Shown: piece by piece, positions 21,062-28,948 of the stretch
Layout of the letters: the number at the start of each line of letters is the position of its first letter
Position numbering within the stretch: the first letter of the stretch is position 1
NCBI GenBank assembly: GCA_020440605.1
Contig: JAGRNT010000008.1
Location: forward strand, 62,001 to 126,000
Direction: 5' to 3'
Origin: a bacterium
Lineage (GTDB): Bacteria > 4484-113 > JAFGCY01
DNA length: 64,000 nucleotides
Made by a program: the position numbers and the translations under genes
The notes under the pieces: model-generated
The model's input: only the letters and a program-made list of their open reading frames with translations
Databases searched by the model: none
What the model was told of the DNA's origin: nothing

Positions 21062-22429
21062 TCAGTTGCGGTACATCTCCAGCACGCCTTCAGTGGTCAG
21101 CACGCAGAAGATCTCCCCGCCGGAAAGCCGCACCACGGCTGCATCCTGGAACTCGCCCAGCGTCCGCGAGCGTGCCAGTTCGCGCCCCTCAAGGGAATAC
21201 ACGAGCAGTTCCTCACCGCCACTGCGCCGGCTGGGCAGGGCAATCAGGAAGCGCTGCCGTCCCTGCTCCTTCGTGAGCATGAAGAAGCGCCCTCCGTAGA
21301 GTATGTCAGAATTGCCGGAGTATTTATGCAGTTCATCAGTGGCTGCGTCGTACCAGCCATCGTCGAAGACCAGCTCCTCGCGCCCGTCGCCATTCAGGTC
21401 GCAGGCGGCCTTCATCTGCCTGAGATTGTGTTCCGTAAGGACCTGCGGCTCCGCACCCCACTGCAGCAGAGCCGTGCGCCCGGCCGCGAAATCCCATTCC
21501 ATCAGCTCCGCCAGGCCGTCGCCATCGATGTCAGCATAGCCCCGCGGTATGTTACCGAGATGCTCCCTTGACAGGGGTCCGCGCAGCAGGGTCCGGCCCC
21601 CGGGGCTGCGCAGTTCATACCAGCTGCCATCCTCCGCCATGCAGAGCAGGTCATCCAGCCCGTCGCCATCGAAGTCCCTGGGTGGAAAGCTCCCGAGCAG
21701 CCTTACGGCCCCCTCCAGCCAGCGGCTGCCACCGTCCGGCATGATCGCGAATGCGCCGCGGGCACTGTACAGCATCAGCCTCGGCATGCTGCCGTCCGGG
21801 CTGTTCCAGGCGTAGCAGAGTTCCATGTTGATGCCGTTGAGATCCGGCAGCAGCGCATGGCGGTGCAGCACCCCGTTGACGGGATCCAGCCGGCTGATCA
21901 GTCCATGCTGCGGGTTGGCAATGTACAGTTCCTGCTCGCCGTCTCCGTCCAGATCGGCACTGCTCATGCTGCCTCTGGCGGGCAGCAGGTAGGGTTCATC
22001 ACTGCGGCGCGCCAGCCAGCGCCACTGCAGCTGCCGCCGGCCACTTGTCCAGATCCAGATGTCGTCCGAGCCGTGATACGGTTCCCTGTCATCCGCAGAG
22101 ACTGCAATATCCGTCACTGGCAGATCTTCCGCGGCCGGCGTGGGTTCCCCGGGCACTTCGGCAATCCGCGGCTCTTCGGCCAGCTGCTGCCCGGTCGCCG
22201 CTGGCGGCGCTTCCTGCGCTGCATCCCTATCCTGCCTGCTCTGGCGCTGGCGGGGTGGGGCCTGCTGCAGCCAGTCGTCAGTTTCCGCCCAGCTGGCTTC
22301 GCGCTCAGCGTTGAGGCCGGAGAGATGCACGCTGATCGCAATCACCAGCAGCAGCACCGCCAGCGGATAGACCAGCAGGTCCGGCAGCCGCCCACCGCCC
22401 GCACCCCCCTTGTGTTGTTCGGAACTCAT
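21062..22429 (-). CDS. FG-GAP-type repeat protein with N-terminal transmembrane anchor
   Basis: A 455-residue protein. A transmembrane helix near residues 17-35 (LLVYPLAVLLLVIAISVHLS) is followed by a Pro/Ala/Glu-rich linker to about residue 95, then repeats with calcium-type loops: MSSADLDGDGEQELYIA, PPRDFDGDGLDDLLCM, GYADIDGDGLAELMEWD and KAACDLNGDGREELVFD. The C-terminus lacks the YHE...IYP ending of the three paralogues beside it, so it is a more distant member. It is predicted to display a beta-propeller outside the cytoplasmic membrane. Confidence 0.8.
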   Translation of the reverse strand: MSSEQHKGGAGGGRLPDLLVYPLAVLLLVIAISVHLSGLNAEREASWAETDDWLQQAPPRQRQSRQDRDAAQEAPPAATGQQLAEEPRIAEVPGEPTPAAEDLPVTDIAVSADDREPYHGSDDIWIWTSGRRQLQWRWLARRSDEPYLLPARGSMSSADLDGDGEQELYIANPQHGLISRLDPVNGVLHRHALLPDLNGINMELCYAWNSPDGSMPRLMLYSARGAFAIMPDGGSRWLEGAVRLLGSFPPRDFDGDGLDDLLCMAEDGSWYELRSPGGRTLLRGPLSREHLGNIPRGYADIDGDGLAELMEWDFAAGRTALLQWGAEPQVLTEHNLRQMKAACDLNGDGREELVFDDGWYDAATDELHKYSGNSDILYGGRFFMLTKEQGRQRFLIALPSRRSGGEELLVYSLEGRELARSRTLGEFQDAAVVRLSGGEIFCVLTTEGVLEMYRN

Positions 22430-22443
22430 CTGACCTGAGCAGT

Positions 22444-22752
22444 CTAGCCGAAGATCAGCGTGCCGATCAGGTTGGCAACCGCCGCCGTGGCGCCGATGAT
22501 CCAGGCCGGTTTCCAGTCACAGCTCAGCACCATCTTGGCGGCGCAGGCCGTGCCGAGGAACAGCACCGCGCTGCCGAACACCGCAGACAGCACCGGTACC
22601 AGCAGCAGCGGGGAAAGCAGGATGCCGAGCACCAGCATCACGATGAAGCTCACGATCGCGACCACCAGGCAGCGCCAGATGTCAACGTATTCCAGCTCGG
22701 CGAAGGATGCGCCGATGTAGATCATCACCACATGTCCGATGAAGAAGAGCAC
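22444..22752 (-). CDS. Small membrane protein of unknown function
   Basis: A 102-residue hydrophobic protein with about three helices (FIGHVVMIYIGASF; CLVVAIVSFIVMLVLGILL; LLLVPVLSAVFGSAVLFLG). It starts with GTG at 22752. Family unknown. A decayed partial copy of its 5' half lies at 24081-24231, after the next FG-GAP gene, so gene and FG-GAP neighbour were duplicated as a unit. Confidence 0.7.
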   Translation of the reverse strand: MLFFIGHVVMIYIGASFAELEYVDIWRCLVVAIVSFIVMLVLGILLSPLLLVPVLSAVFGSAVLFLGTACAAKMVLSCDWKPAWIIGATAAVANLIGTLIFG

Positions 22753-22812
22753 AGCTGACCCCCTGTCAGTACTTGTTCAATTGACGCAGTCCCACGGCAC
22801 CCGGTTTCAGGC

Positions 22813-24018
22813 TCAGGGGTAGACGAGCACCCTGTCGAAGGCACAGAGCACCAGGTGCTCCCGTCCGCCGCGCCTGACCACCTCCAGCCCGGCACAGAGC
22901 GTGCCCAGCGATTCGTGGTACTCCAGGCTGCCATCGGCGGCGAAGGACAGGAATTCGCTGCCGTCCTCGTTGTCAGGCACCATGCAGAGCTCAGCCTCCC
23001 CGTCGGAGTCGAGATCAAAGCTGACGGCCGCACGTCTTCCGGTGTAGTCCCGGTAGGCGCCGGAGACCGGGTTCTGCAGCACGATGACCTCACCCGTGGC
23101 GGCGTTGTAGTACTCATTGTCCTGGTTCAGCAGGTCACTGATCCCGTCGCCGCTGATGTCAATTGCCAGATTGAAGTCGTAGCCGTACTCCAGCAGCGCA
23201 TGCGGGCGGATGCCGAAGCTGCCGCGCCGCCCGCCGCTGTCCAGCAGCATGCGGTTCTGTCCCTGGCCGTAGAGCACCGAACTGCGCCCGTCGGCATCCA
23301 TGTCAGCCCAGAGCGGCGGACAGGGAAAGTGGCCCTGCGCCGTGGCCGGATTGTCCCGCAGCTCCAGCCGCTGCGGGCCGGGGCCATACACGGCGAACCG
23401 GTCCCCGTCCTGTGAGACCAGCAGCAGCTCATCACGGCCGTCGCCATTGAAGTCCGCCGTGGAGCGCTGGCCGGACAGGCACCAGTCGGGCCAGCGCTGC
23501 AGCTCATTGAAGTCCAGGTCGAGGCAGCGCGTGAGCGGCCCGGCGTCCGCCCACTCAAACACCACCACATCATCCCGGCCGTCGCCGTCACAGTCCCAGA
23601 ACTCAATGTGCTCGTTGTCAAGATTCTCATCCCACTGATGGCTGGAAAGCACCTTGCCATCCAGGTCGGTCAGCTCCACCGTGCCATCCATGGAATTGTA
23701 GAACAGCAGCTCCTGTTCGCCGTCGCCATTGCTGTCCAGCACGCGCATGTATTCAGTGACGATGAACAGGTTGCCGGGCCAGTAGTCCAGCCTGCGCCAG
23801 GCCGGCTGCGTACCGGTCTGCACTCCGGCCTCCGGCACGTCAGGTGCGAGTTCCTCGAAGCTGCGGCGCAGGGTATGCACCAGCAGCACGACGGTGATCA
23901 CGATCAGCACCGCGCAGCTCCCGCAGCCGATCAGCCAGAAGCGCGGATTCCGCCGGGGCTCAGCCGGAGCGGAAGGCGGCACGTAGCGTACTGGATCGTT
24001 GTAACTGCCATGGTTCAT
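22813..24018 (-). CDS. FG-GAP/VCBS-type repeat protein anchored by one transmembrane helix (paralogue 2)
   Basis: A 401-residue paralogue of the proteins at 18802 and 24287. The N-terminal helix is near residues 28-48 (WLIGCGSCAVLIVITVVLLV), sharing the CGSC motif. Calcium-loop repeats include RVLDSNGDGEQELLFY, FWDCDGDGRDDVVVF, TADFNGDGRDELLLVS, WADMDADGRSSVLYG and AIDISGDGISDLLN. The conserved ending is LEYHESLGTLCAGLEVVRRG, then RVLVYP. A GGGGGAGG Shine-Dalgarno lies about 7 nt before the ATG. A surface-exposed propeller is likely; the ligand is unknown. Confidence 0.87.
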   Translation of the reverse strand: MNHGSYNDPVRYVPPSAPAEPRRNPRFWLIGCGSCAVLIVITVVLLVHTLRRSFEELAPDVPEAGVQTGTQPAWRRLDYWPGNLFIVTEYMRVLDSNGDGEQELLFYNSMDGTVELTDLDGKVLSSHQWDENLDNEHIEFWDCDGDGRDDVVVFEWADAGPLTRCLDLDFNELQRWPDWCLSGQRSTADFNGDGRDELLLVSQDGDRFAVYGPGPQRLELRDNPATAQGHFPCPPLWADMDADGRSSVLYGQGQNRMLLDSGGRRGSFGIRPHALLEYGYDFNLAIDISGDGISDLLNQDNEYYNAATGEVIVLQNPVSGAYRDYTGRRAAVSFDLDSDGEAELCMVPDNEDGSEFLSFAADGSLEYHESLGTLCAGLEVVRRGGREHLVLCAFDRVLVYP

Positions 24019-24080
24019 TCACTGTCCTCCCCCGGACATGTCCCGCCCAGATCATACAGCAATGCAGCGCCGGCCGCAGC

Positions 24081-24231
24081 AGCGGTTGAAGCAGGATACC
24101 GAGTACGAGCATCACGAAGAAGCTTTCGATCGCAACCACCAGGCAGCGCCAGTGTCAACGTATTCCAGCTCGGCGAAGGATGCGCCGATGTGGATCATCT
24201 GCACATGTCCGATGAGGAAGAATACAGCTGA
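24081..24231 (-). pseudogene. Decayed partial copy of the small membrane gene at 22444
   Basis: About 150 nt align closely with the first half of the 22444-22752 gene and its upstream flank (shared AGCTCGGCGAAGGATGCGCC and ACAGCTGACCCCCTGTCAGT). The start codon has changed (GTG to GTA). One base is missing at the CGCCAG(A)TGTCAACG position, which shifts the frame, and the 3' half is absent. This is a remnant of a tandem duplication of the FG-GAP-plus-membrane-protein unit. Confidence 0.75.
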
Positions 24232-24286
24232 CCCCCTGTCAGTGCTGATTCAATTGATGCAGTTGCACGCCGCACGGTTACAGGGC

Positions 24287-25528
24287 TCATGGATAGATCC
24301 AGACGCGCTCAAAGGCGCAGACCGCGATGTACTGCACGCCGTCCCGGTCGACCACGGCGATCCCGCCACAGTATTTGGCCATGGATTCGTGGTAGTCAAG
24401 CGTGCCATCCGCTCCGAAACCCAGCAGCTCAGCACCGAAGCGCCCACCCGGTACGCAGACCATCTCCGGCTCTCCGTCTGAGTCAATGTCAAACATCTCC
24501 AGCTGGTCACGCCGGCGCAGCGGCCTGAGCACGTTCTCTGACAGTGGATTGGCAATTTCGCGCAGTTCATTCACATCCGGGTCGAAGTACAGCCGGCCCT
24601 GCATGTCGAGCAGCTCAGTCGATCCGTCTCCATCCAGGTCGATGGACCTGACGAATGCCTGGCGCTCCGCCAGCCGGGCATCCTGTGGGATCAGCAGTTC
24701 ACGGTATCCGCCTTCCAGGCCCTGTACGCGCTTCGTATACCCTGTGCCATAGACAACTGAGTACAGGCCATCACCATCCAGATCGGCGAGGAAGGGGTCA
24801 TCCAGTGACTTGCCCTTTTCCCGGCCGAAGGTGTTGTCAGCCTCCAGCAGCAGCTCGCCATACTGGGAGATCAGCTCAAGGCTCGAACCATCATGGTAGA
24901 CCAGCAACAGTTCCTCCAGCCCGTCGCCATCAACGTCACCGCTTGCGCTGCCAAGCGGCAGGGTCATGTCCTCGTACCAGTCGATTGCATCCCCTTCGAA
25001 GTCCAGCACCTGCACTTCGTGTTCCTCTTTGTCCTCGCTCGACCATGGGTAGACCAGCTCTTCTGCACCGTCGCCATCGTAGTCCCATGTCAGCAGGTGC
25101 TCCGCCGTGGGTTCCCACTCCCAGTAATGGCGGGACACGATGGTCCCGTCAACTTCAACAACGGTGAGTTCCGCATCATTCTCATCCAGGAACAGCAGCT
25201 CGCGGTCGCCATCGCCATCCGCGTCAATGTCCCACATATAGGTACGGATCGTGATGATGTTCTCTGGGTGGTAGGGCAGTTCACGCCAGCCGAGCCGTTC
25301 CCCGCTGTGCATTGCCGCCCGGCGGACATCCGGCAGGTCATCCTGCACCAGCTTCACCAGCAGGTAAGCGCCCACCCCGATCAGCACGGCGACTACCACC
25401 ACACAGCTGGCGCAGGCGATCAGCCAGCCCCGCGCGCGGTTCTTCCCGGTCTTCGCCGGTATCTCCGGCTGCAGTGCATAGCCGGCCCCGGGGCCGGGGA
25501 TTTTCGGCAACTGCCTGCTGGAGTCCAT
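24287..25528 (-). CDS. FG-GAP/VCBS-type repeat protein anchored by one transmembrane helix (paralogue 3)
   Basis: A 413-residue member of the same tandem family. The helix near residues 34-56 includes IACASCVVVVAVLIGVGAYL. Calcium loops include DIDADGDGDRELLFLD, TWDYDGDGAEELVYP, SGDVDGDGLEELLLV, LADLDGDGLYSVVYG and SIDLDGDGSTELLD. The ending is LDYHESMAKYCGGIAVVDRD, then RVWIYP. The spacing of the cysteines in the helix and in the YHE...C motif is conserved in all three. TAAGAT 9 nt before the ATG may be its -10. Confidence 0.87.
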   Translation of the reverse strand: MDSSRQLPKIPGPGAGYALQPEIPAKTGKNRARGWLIACASCVVVVAVLIGVGAYLLVKLVQDDLPDVRRAAMHSGERLGWRELPYHPENIITIRTYMWDIDADGDGDRELLFLDENDAELTVVEVDGTIVSRHYWEWEPTAEHLLTWDYDGDGAEELVYPWSSEDKEEHEVQVLDFEGDAIDWYEDMTLPLGSASGDVDGDGLEELLLVYHDGSSLELISQYGELLLEADNTFGREKGKSLDDPFLADLDGDGLYSVVYGTGYTKRVQGLEGGYRELLIPQDARLAERQAFVRSIDLDGDGSTELLDMQGRLYFDPDVNELREIANPLSENVLRPLRRRDQLEMFDIDSDGEPEMVCVPGGRFGAELLGFGADGTLDYHESMAKYCGGIAVVDRDGVQYIAVCAFERVWIYP

Positions 25529-25558
25529 GCGAACTAAATCTTAGCTGACAGGCTGCGC

Positions 25559-25564
25559 TATCAT
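25559..25564 (+). promoter_or_regulatory. Leaderless-type -10 box
   Basis: TATCAT ends 6 nt before the GTG at 25571. There is no Shine-Dalgarno. Confidence 0.55.
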
Positions 25565-25570
25565 TTATCC

Positions 25571-26104
25571 GTGCAGCGGGTGCCCTACTCACTGATCAGC
25601 GCGGTGCAGGATCTGCACGAGATGTACACGCGCAGTTCGCCGGCCGGTCCCTTCCGGCTGGAACTGTTCCACGACTCCCTGCCCCGCGATCCGCGCTGGC
25701 CCGCCCCCGTGGCGGCCTCGGCCTCGCATATCGACGCCCTGATCCGCGGGATCTCCTGCCTGCTGGGCAACAATCTCGCCGAGGGTGCCCTGCCGGTGAT
25801 CGCCGCACTCTGGAAGGCCGTACTCAGGCTCTCCGGGGAGATGCACAGCGACGTGCAGCCCACGGCGGAGTATTACCGCTTCCTGAGTTATGAGATGATC
25901 CGCCCGCCCGGGGATCCGGCGCAGCTGGCCTACCGTCTGTTCGGTGAGGTGCTGGCAGCCTATCTGTTCGTGCTGGCCGATGCCACGCAGCTCGAGCTGC
26001 CGAGCCTGCGCTCACGGGTGGAGAAGCTGCGGCGGCAGATCATTCAGAGCGGTGAGCTGCCGGTGGAATCCGGTTCGGCCGGGGGAGTCTCCGAAGGCGC
26101 CTGA
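25571..26104 (+). CDS. Hypothetical helical protein
   Basis: A 177-residue soluble, mainly helical protein starting at GTG 25571, supported by TATCAT 6 nt upstream. Visible stretches are AVQDLHEMYTRSSPAGPFRL, SHIDALIRGISCLLGNNLAE and YRLFGEVLAAYLFVLADATQ. No family recognised. Its last 61 nt overlap the 3' end of the gene on the opposite strand. Confidence 0.65.
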   Translation: MQRVPYSLISAVQDLHEMYTRSSPAGPFRLELFHDSLPRDPRWPAPVAASASHIDALIRGISCLLGNNLAEGALPVIAALWKAVLRLSGEMHSDVQPTAEYYRFLSYEMIRPPGDPAQLAYRLFGEVLAAYLFVLADATQLELPSLRSRVEKLRRQIIQSGELPVESGSAGGVSEGA

Positions 26105-26694
26105 GCCGGAGCCTGGGAACTGGCAACCTTGTCGCCGATCTGCACGCCGGGGATCCCGCTTTCCTCATGATGGCCGTTGGGCTCCGCCGCCGGAGCCTGC
26201 AGCACAGGCATCAGCCCTTCCGGGATCTCAGCGATGCGGGCTTCCATGCTGCTGAACATCTCACGCAGGCGCGCAAACTCGCGACCGGCCTGCTGCTTGT
26301 CATTTTCCACGACCACCGGGTCCAGGCCTTCCATGTCAACCAGTTCCTCACCCATGATCCGCTGGCGGCGGCGGCGGGAAAGCTGCTCGGCATACTTGGC
26401 GTTGATCGGCGGCAGGGCCCGGTACAGTCCGAGCGCGGTCTTGAACAGCTTCATGGCCGGCTCGCGCTGGAAGATCTTCTTGCCCTCGCCCCAGTTGCCA
26501 CTGCATTCCTCCAGCATCCGGCTCAGGTTCTGCCCGATGTTGGCAAGCATCTTGTAGTTCTCGAGGGTGAGGTGGATCCAGTGGTGCGTGGTTTCCAGCT
26601 CGAAGATCAGCCTGTTGCTGGAGTCCAGCAGCTCGAGCACTATCAGCCTGTCCTGCTGCAGCAGGTTGCGGATTTCAAGGGAGGGGTCCGGCAT
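26044..26694 (-). CDS. Hypothetical protein with coiled-coil and Pro-rich tail
   Basis: A 216-residue protein. The N-terminal 110 residues are helical (MPDPSLEIRNLLQQDRLIVL, TTHHWIHLTLENYKMLANIG). A basic segment QLSRRRRQRIMG follows, then a helix AGREFARLREMFSSMEARIA, and a Pro/Ala/Ser-rich tail from about residue 165. The tail is the part overlapping the convergent gene, so its composition may be dictated by both frames. The start is supported by TAAGCT 6 nt upstream on the minus strand. Function unknown. Confidence 0.65.
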   Translation of the reverse strand: MPDPSLEIRNLLQQDRLIVLELLDSSNRLIFELETTHHWIHLTLENYKMLANIGQNLSRMLEECSGNWGEGKKIFQREPAMKLFKTALGLYRALPPINAKYAEQLSRRRRQRIMGEELVDMEGLDPVVVENDKQQAGREFARLREMFSSMEARIAEIPEGLMPVLQAPAAEPNGHHEESGIPGVQIGDKVASSQAPAQAPSETPPAEPDSTGSSPL

Positions 26695-26700
26695 ATGTGA

Positions 26701-26706
26701 AGCTTA
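26701..26706 (-). promoter_or_regulatory. Leaderless-type -10 box
   Basis: TAAGCT on the minus strand ends 6 nt before the ATG at 26694. Confidence 0.45.
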
Positions 26707-26729
26707 CCACGCCCCCTGCGGGCTGACAA

Positions 26730-27857
26730 TCATCCGGCAGCGGCATCCAGCAGCAGGCCGCGGATCGCCTGCAGGATGCGCTCGCTGGCCTGTCCGTCGC
26801 CGAAGGGACTGGGGGCCGTCGGGAAGTCTCCGCGCAGCAGGCGCGGCAGTTCCTCATGGGCGGCGCGGCGGATCTCGGCGGCCTGGGTGCCCACCACCCG
26901 CGTATAGCCTGCGGCCACGGCCTCCGGCCGCTCTGTCTCGCGGCGCAGCACCAGTGCGAAGCGTCCGAGCATCGTGATCTCCTCCTGGATCCCCCCGCTG
27001 TCAGTGAGGATCAGGGTGCTGACCCGCAGCAGATTGACGAAGGCGTCGAAGCGCGGCGGATCGGTCAGCAGCACGCGCCCGTGCCCGCCCAGCCGGCTGC
27101 GGATCTGGTTGCGCAGCTGCGGGTTGGGATGCCAGCAGAAGCAGGCCATCGCCTCGGGGTGGTCACTGAGGATGCCCTTCAGGCCCTCGCAGATCCCGTC
27201 CATGTTGCGGCCCCAGTTCTCACGGCGGTGGCTGGTCACGAGCAGCTTCGGCCCGACATGCTCCGTGTAGTCGCGCAGCTCATCGGGGAATACGTAGTCA
27301 GGCCTGGCCACGAGGCGTACGCTGTCCAGCGCGGTGTTGCCGGTCACATGCACCTGCCCGCCCCAGATCCGTCCATTGCTGAGATTGGCAGCGGCCTCGC
27401 TCGTGGGACAGTAGTACTGCGTTGCCAGCATGTCCACGCCGCGCCGGTTGAATTCCTCGGGGAAGGGTTCGGCGATACTGCTCGTGCGCAGCCCGGCCTC
27501 CACATGCCCGACCGGGATCCGGCGGTGGAAGGCTGCCAGCGCCGCGGCGAAGCTCGTGGTGGTGTCGCCGTGCACGAGTACCAGCTGCGGCTGCAGCCTG
27601 TCCAACGCGGCCCCGACCCCGCTCAGCACTCCGGCCGTGATGTAATCGAGGCTCTGTTCCTGCTGCATCAGATCGAGATCCACTGCCGGGCTGAGATCAA
27701 ACAGCTGCAGCACGTCATCCAGCAGGCCGCGGTGCTGGGCCGTGACGATCAGTTCGTGGTCAATCTCCGGGTCGTCAATCAGCAGGCGCACCAGCGGGGC
27801 CATCTTGGTGGCCTCGGGCCGCGTGCCGAAGATGCTGACAACGAGCGGGCGCGTCAT
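26730..27857 (-). CDS. wecB: UDP-N-acetylglucosamine 2-epimerase (non-hydrolysing)
   Basis: A 375-residue GT-B-fold epimerase converting UDP-GlcNAc to UDP-ManNAc for surface polysaccharide or teichoic-like polymers. Family motifs are SIFGTRPEATKMAPLVRLL at the N-terminus, TAQHRGLLDDVLQLFDL, VHGDTTTSFAAALAAFHRRI, GHVEAGLRTSSIAEPFPEEF, TSHRRENWGRNMDGICEGL and LILTDSGGIQEEITMLG. Its start overlaps the stop of the upstream wecA-like gene by 4 nt, so both enzymes are made together. Confidence 0.95.
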   Translation of the reverse strand: MTRPLVVSIFGTRPEATKMAPLVRLLIDDPEIDHELIVTAQHRGLLDDVLQLFDLSPAVDLDLMQQEQSLDYITAGVLSGVGAALDRLQPQLVLVHGDTTTSFAAALAAFHRRIPVGHVEAGLRTSSIAEPFPEEFNRRGVDMLATQYYCPTSEAAANLSNGRIWGGQVHVTGNTALDSVRLVARPDYVFPDELRDYTEHVGPKLLVTSHRRENWGRNMDGICEGLKGILSDHPEAMACFCWHPNPQLRNQIRSRLGGHGRVLLTDPPRFDAFVNLLRVSTLILTDSGGIQEEITMLGRFALVLRRETERPEAVAAGYTRVVGTQAAEIRRAAHEELPRLLRGDFPTAPSPFGDGQASERILQAIRGLLLDAAAG

Positions 27858-28906
27858 GTGCGCGTCCCCACGAACACGGCGATCAGCGCGAAGACCGCGG
27901 CGAAGCCGTAGAGCGAGAGTACGGTGTTGCGATGGGCGCGGCTGCGCAGCAGTTCATCGCGCAGTGCCCCGTAGTCCGGCTCGGACATCCGGCTGCGGTA
28001 GGCCCGCGACAGCCTGGCCAGCAGGCGATGGTGGATATGCTTGTCATCCGCCATCGTGATCGGGCGGCGCGCCAGCAGGCGGCGGCCGATGGCGAACAGC
28101 GTGTCGCCGATCGGCAGTACGAGGATCAGCACGGGCAGCACGAAGCTGATCACCGCGGCCTGCTTGTAGAGGCCGATCAGGCTGATCACCGCCAGCATGT
28201 AGCCGAGCGAGAAGGCCCCGCCGTCGCCGATGAAGATCTTCGCCGGGTGGAAATTCCAGGGCATGAAGCCGATGATCGCGCCTGCCAGCACAAGGCAGAG
28301 CGCCAGACTCAGCACGGCATTCGGCAGGTCCGGGCGGAACAGCGCAATGAACATGAAGGCCAGGCTGCAGATCAGCCCGATCCCGCTGGAGAGGCCGTCC
28401 AGGCCGTCGATCCAGTTGAAGGTATTGACTACGCCCACGATCCACAGCACGCTGACGAGCACGCTCAGCCATTCCGGAAGAATCAGGCTGCCGAACACGG
28501 AGCCGATGCGCAGGCCCACGGCCCCGCCCTGCAGTACCACGAAGCTCGCCACCGCCAGCTGCATCAGCAGGCGCCAGAGTGCCGGGATGCTTTTCAGGTC
28601 GTCGAAGAAGCCGATGAAGAAGAAGCCGCACAGCCCGGCGTAGATCAGCGGGATCAGCCGCGCCTGCACCGCGGTGAGCTGGATCAGCTCCCCCCAGACC
28701 CCGAAGGTCGTGAGCGTCATCCCCACGGAGATCGCGGTGAAGATCGCCACGCCCCCCAGCCGCGGGGTGCCGGAGGTATGCACCTTGCGCTCACCGGGCA
28801 TGTCCAGCAGGTCATAGCTGCGACAGAGCCGCACCACCAGCGGAGTGATCAGGGCGCTGAGCAGCATCGAGATGAAGAGCAGACCGGCGAACACCGCTGT
28901 GGGCAT
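27854..28906 (-). CDS. wecA: WecA/TagO-type undecaprenyl-phosphate GlcNAc-1-phosphate transferase
   Basis: A 350-residue polytopic enzyme of the MraY/WecA family, with about ten or eleven helices. It has the cytoplasmic-loop motifs GFFDDLKSIPALWRLLMQL, VVNTFNWIDGLDGLSSGIGL, PAKIFIGDGGAFSLGYMLAV and MADDKHIHHRLLARL. It starts lipid-linked oligosaccharide synthesis by transferring GlcNAc-1-phosphate to undecaprenyl phosphate. The downstream epimerase would supply UDP-ManNAc for the next step. The gene diverges from the ClC gene, with 42 nt between start codons. Confidence 0.93.
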   Translation of the reverse strand: MPTAVFAGLLFISMLLSALITPLVVRLCRSYDLLDMPGERKVHTSGTPRLGGVAIFTAISVGMTLTTFGVWGELIQLTAVQARLIPLIYAGLCGFFFIGFFDDLKSIPALWRLLMQLAVASFVVLQGGAVGLRIGSVFGSLILPEWLSVLVSVLWIVGVVNTFNWIDGLDGLSSGIGLICSLAFMFIALFRPDLPNAVLSLALCLVLAGAIIGFMPWNFHPAKIFIGDGGAFSLGYMLAVISLIGLYKQAAVISFVLPVLILVLPIGDTLFAIGRRLLARRPITMADDKHIHHRLLARLSRAYRSRMSEPDYGALRDELLRSRAHRNTVLSLYGFAAVFALIAVFVGTRT

Positions 28907-28948
28907 GCGCGCCTATCCTAACATCTGCGGCGGTTACAATTACGCGCT
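28907..28948. promoter_or_regulatory. Compact divergent promoter region, wecA / ClC
   Basis: Only 42 nt separate the two start codons. TAGGAT (minus strand, 28915-28920) lies 8 nt before the wecA ATG. TACAAT (28935-28940) lies 8 nt before the GTG of the ClC gene. Neither gene has a Shine-Dalgarno, so both look leaderless. Confidence 0.5.

Noticed and set aside
27932..28921. Plus-strand frame antisense to wecA
   Set aside because: Low-complexity Gln/Ala/His-rich shadow of a conserved membrane enzyme gene.
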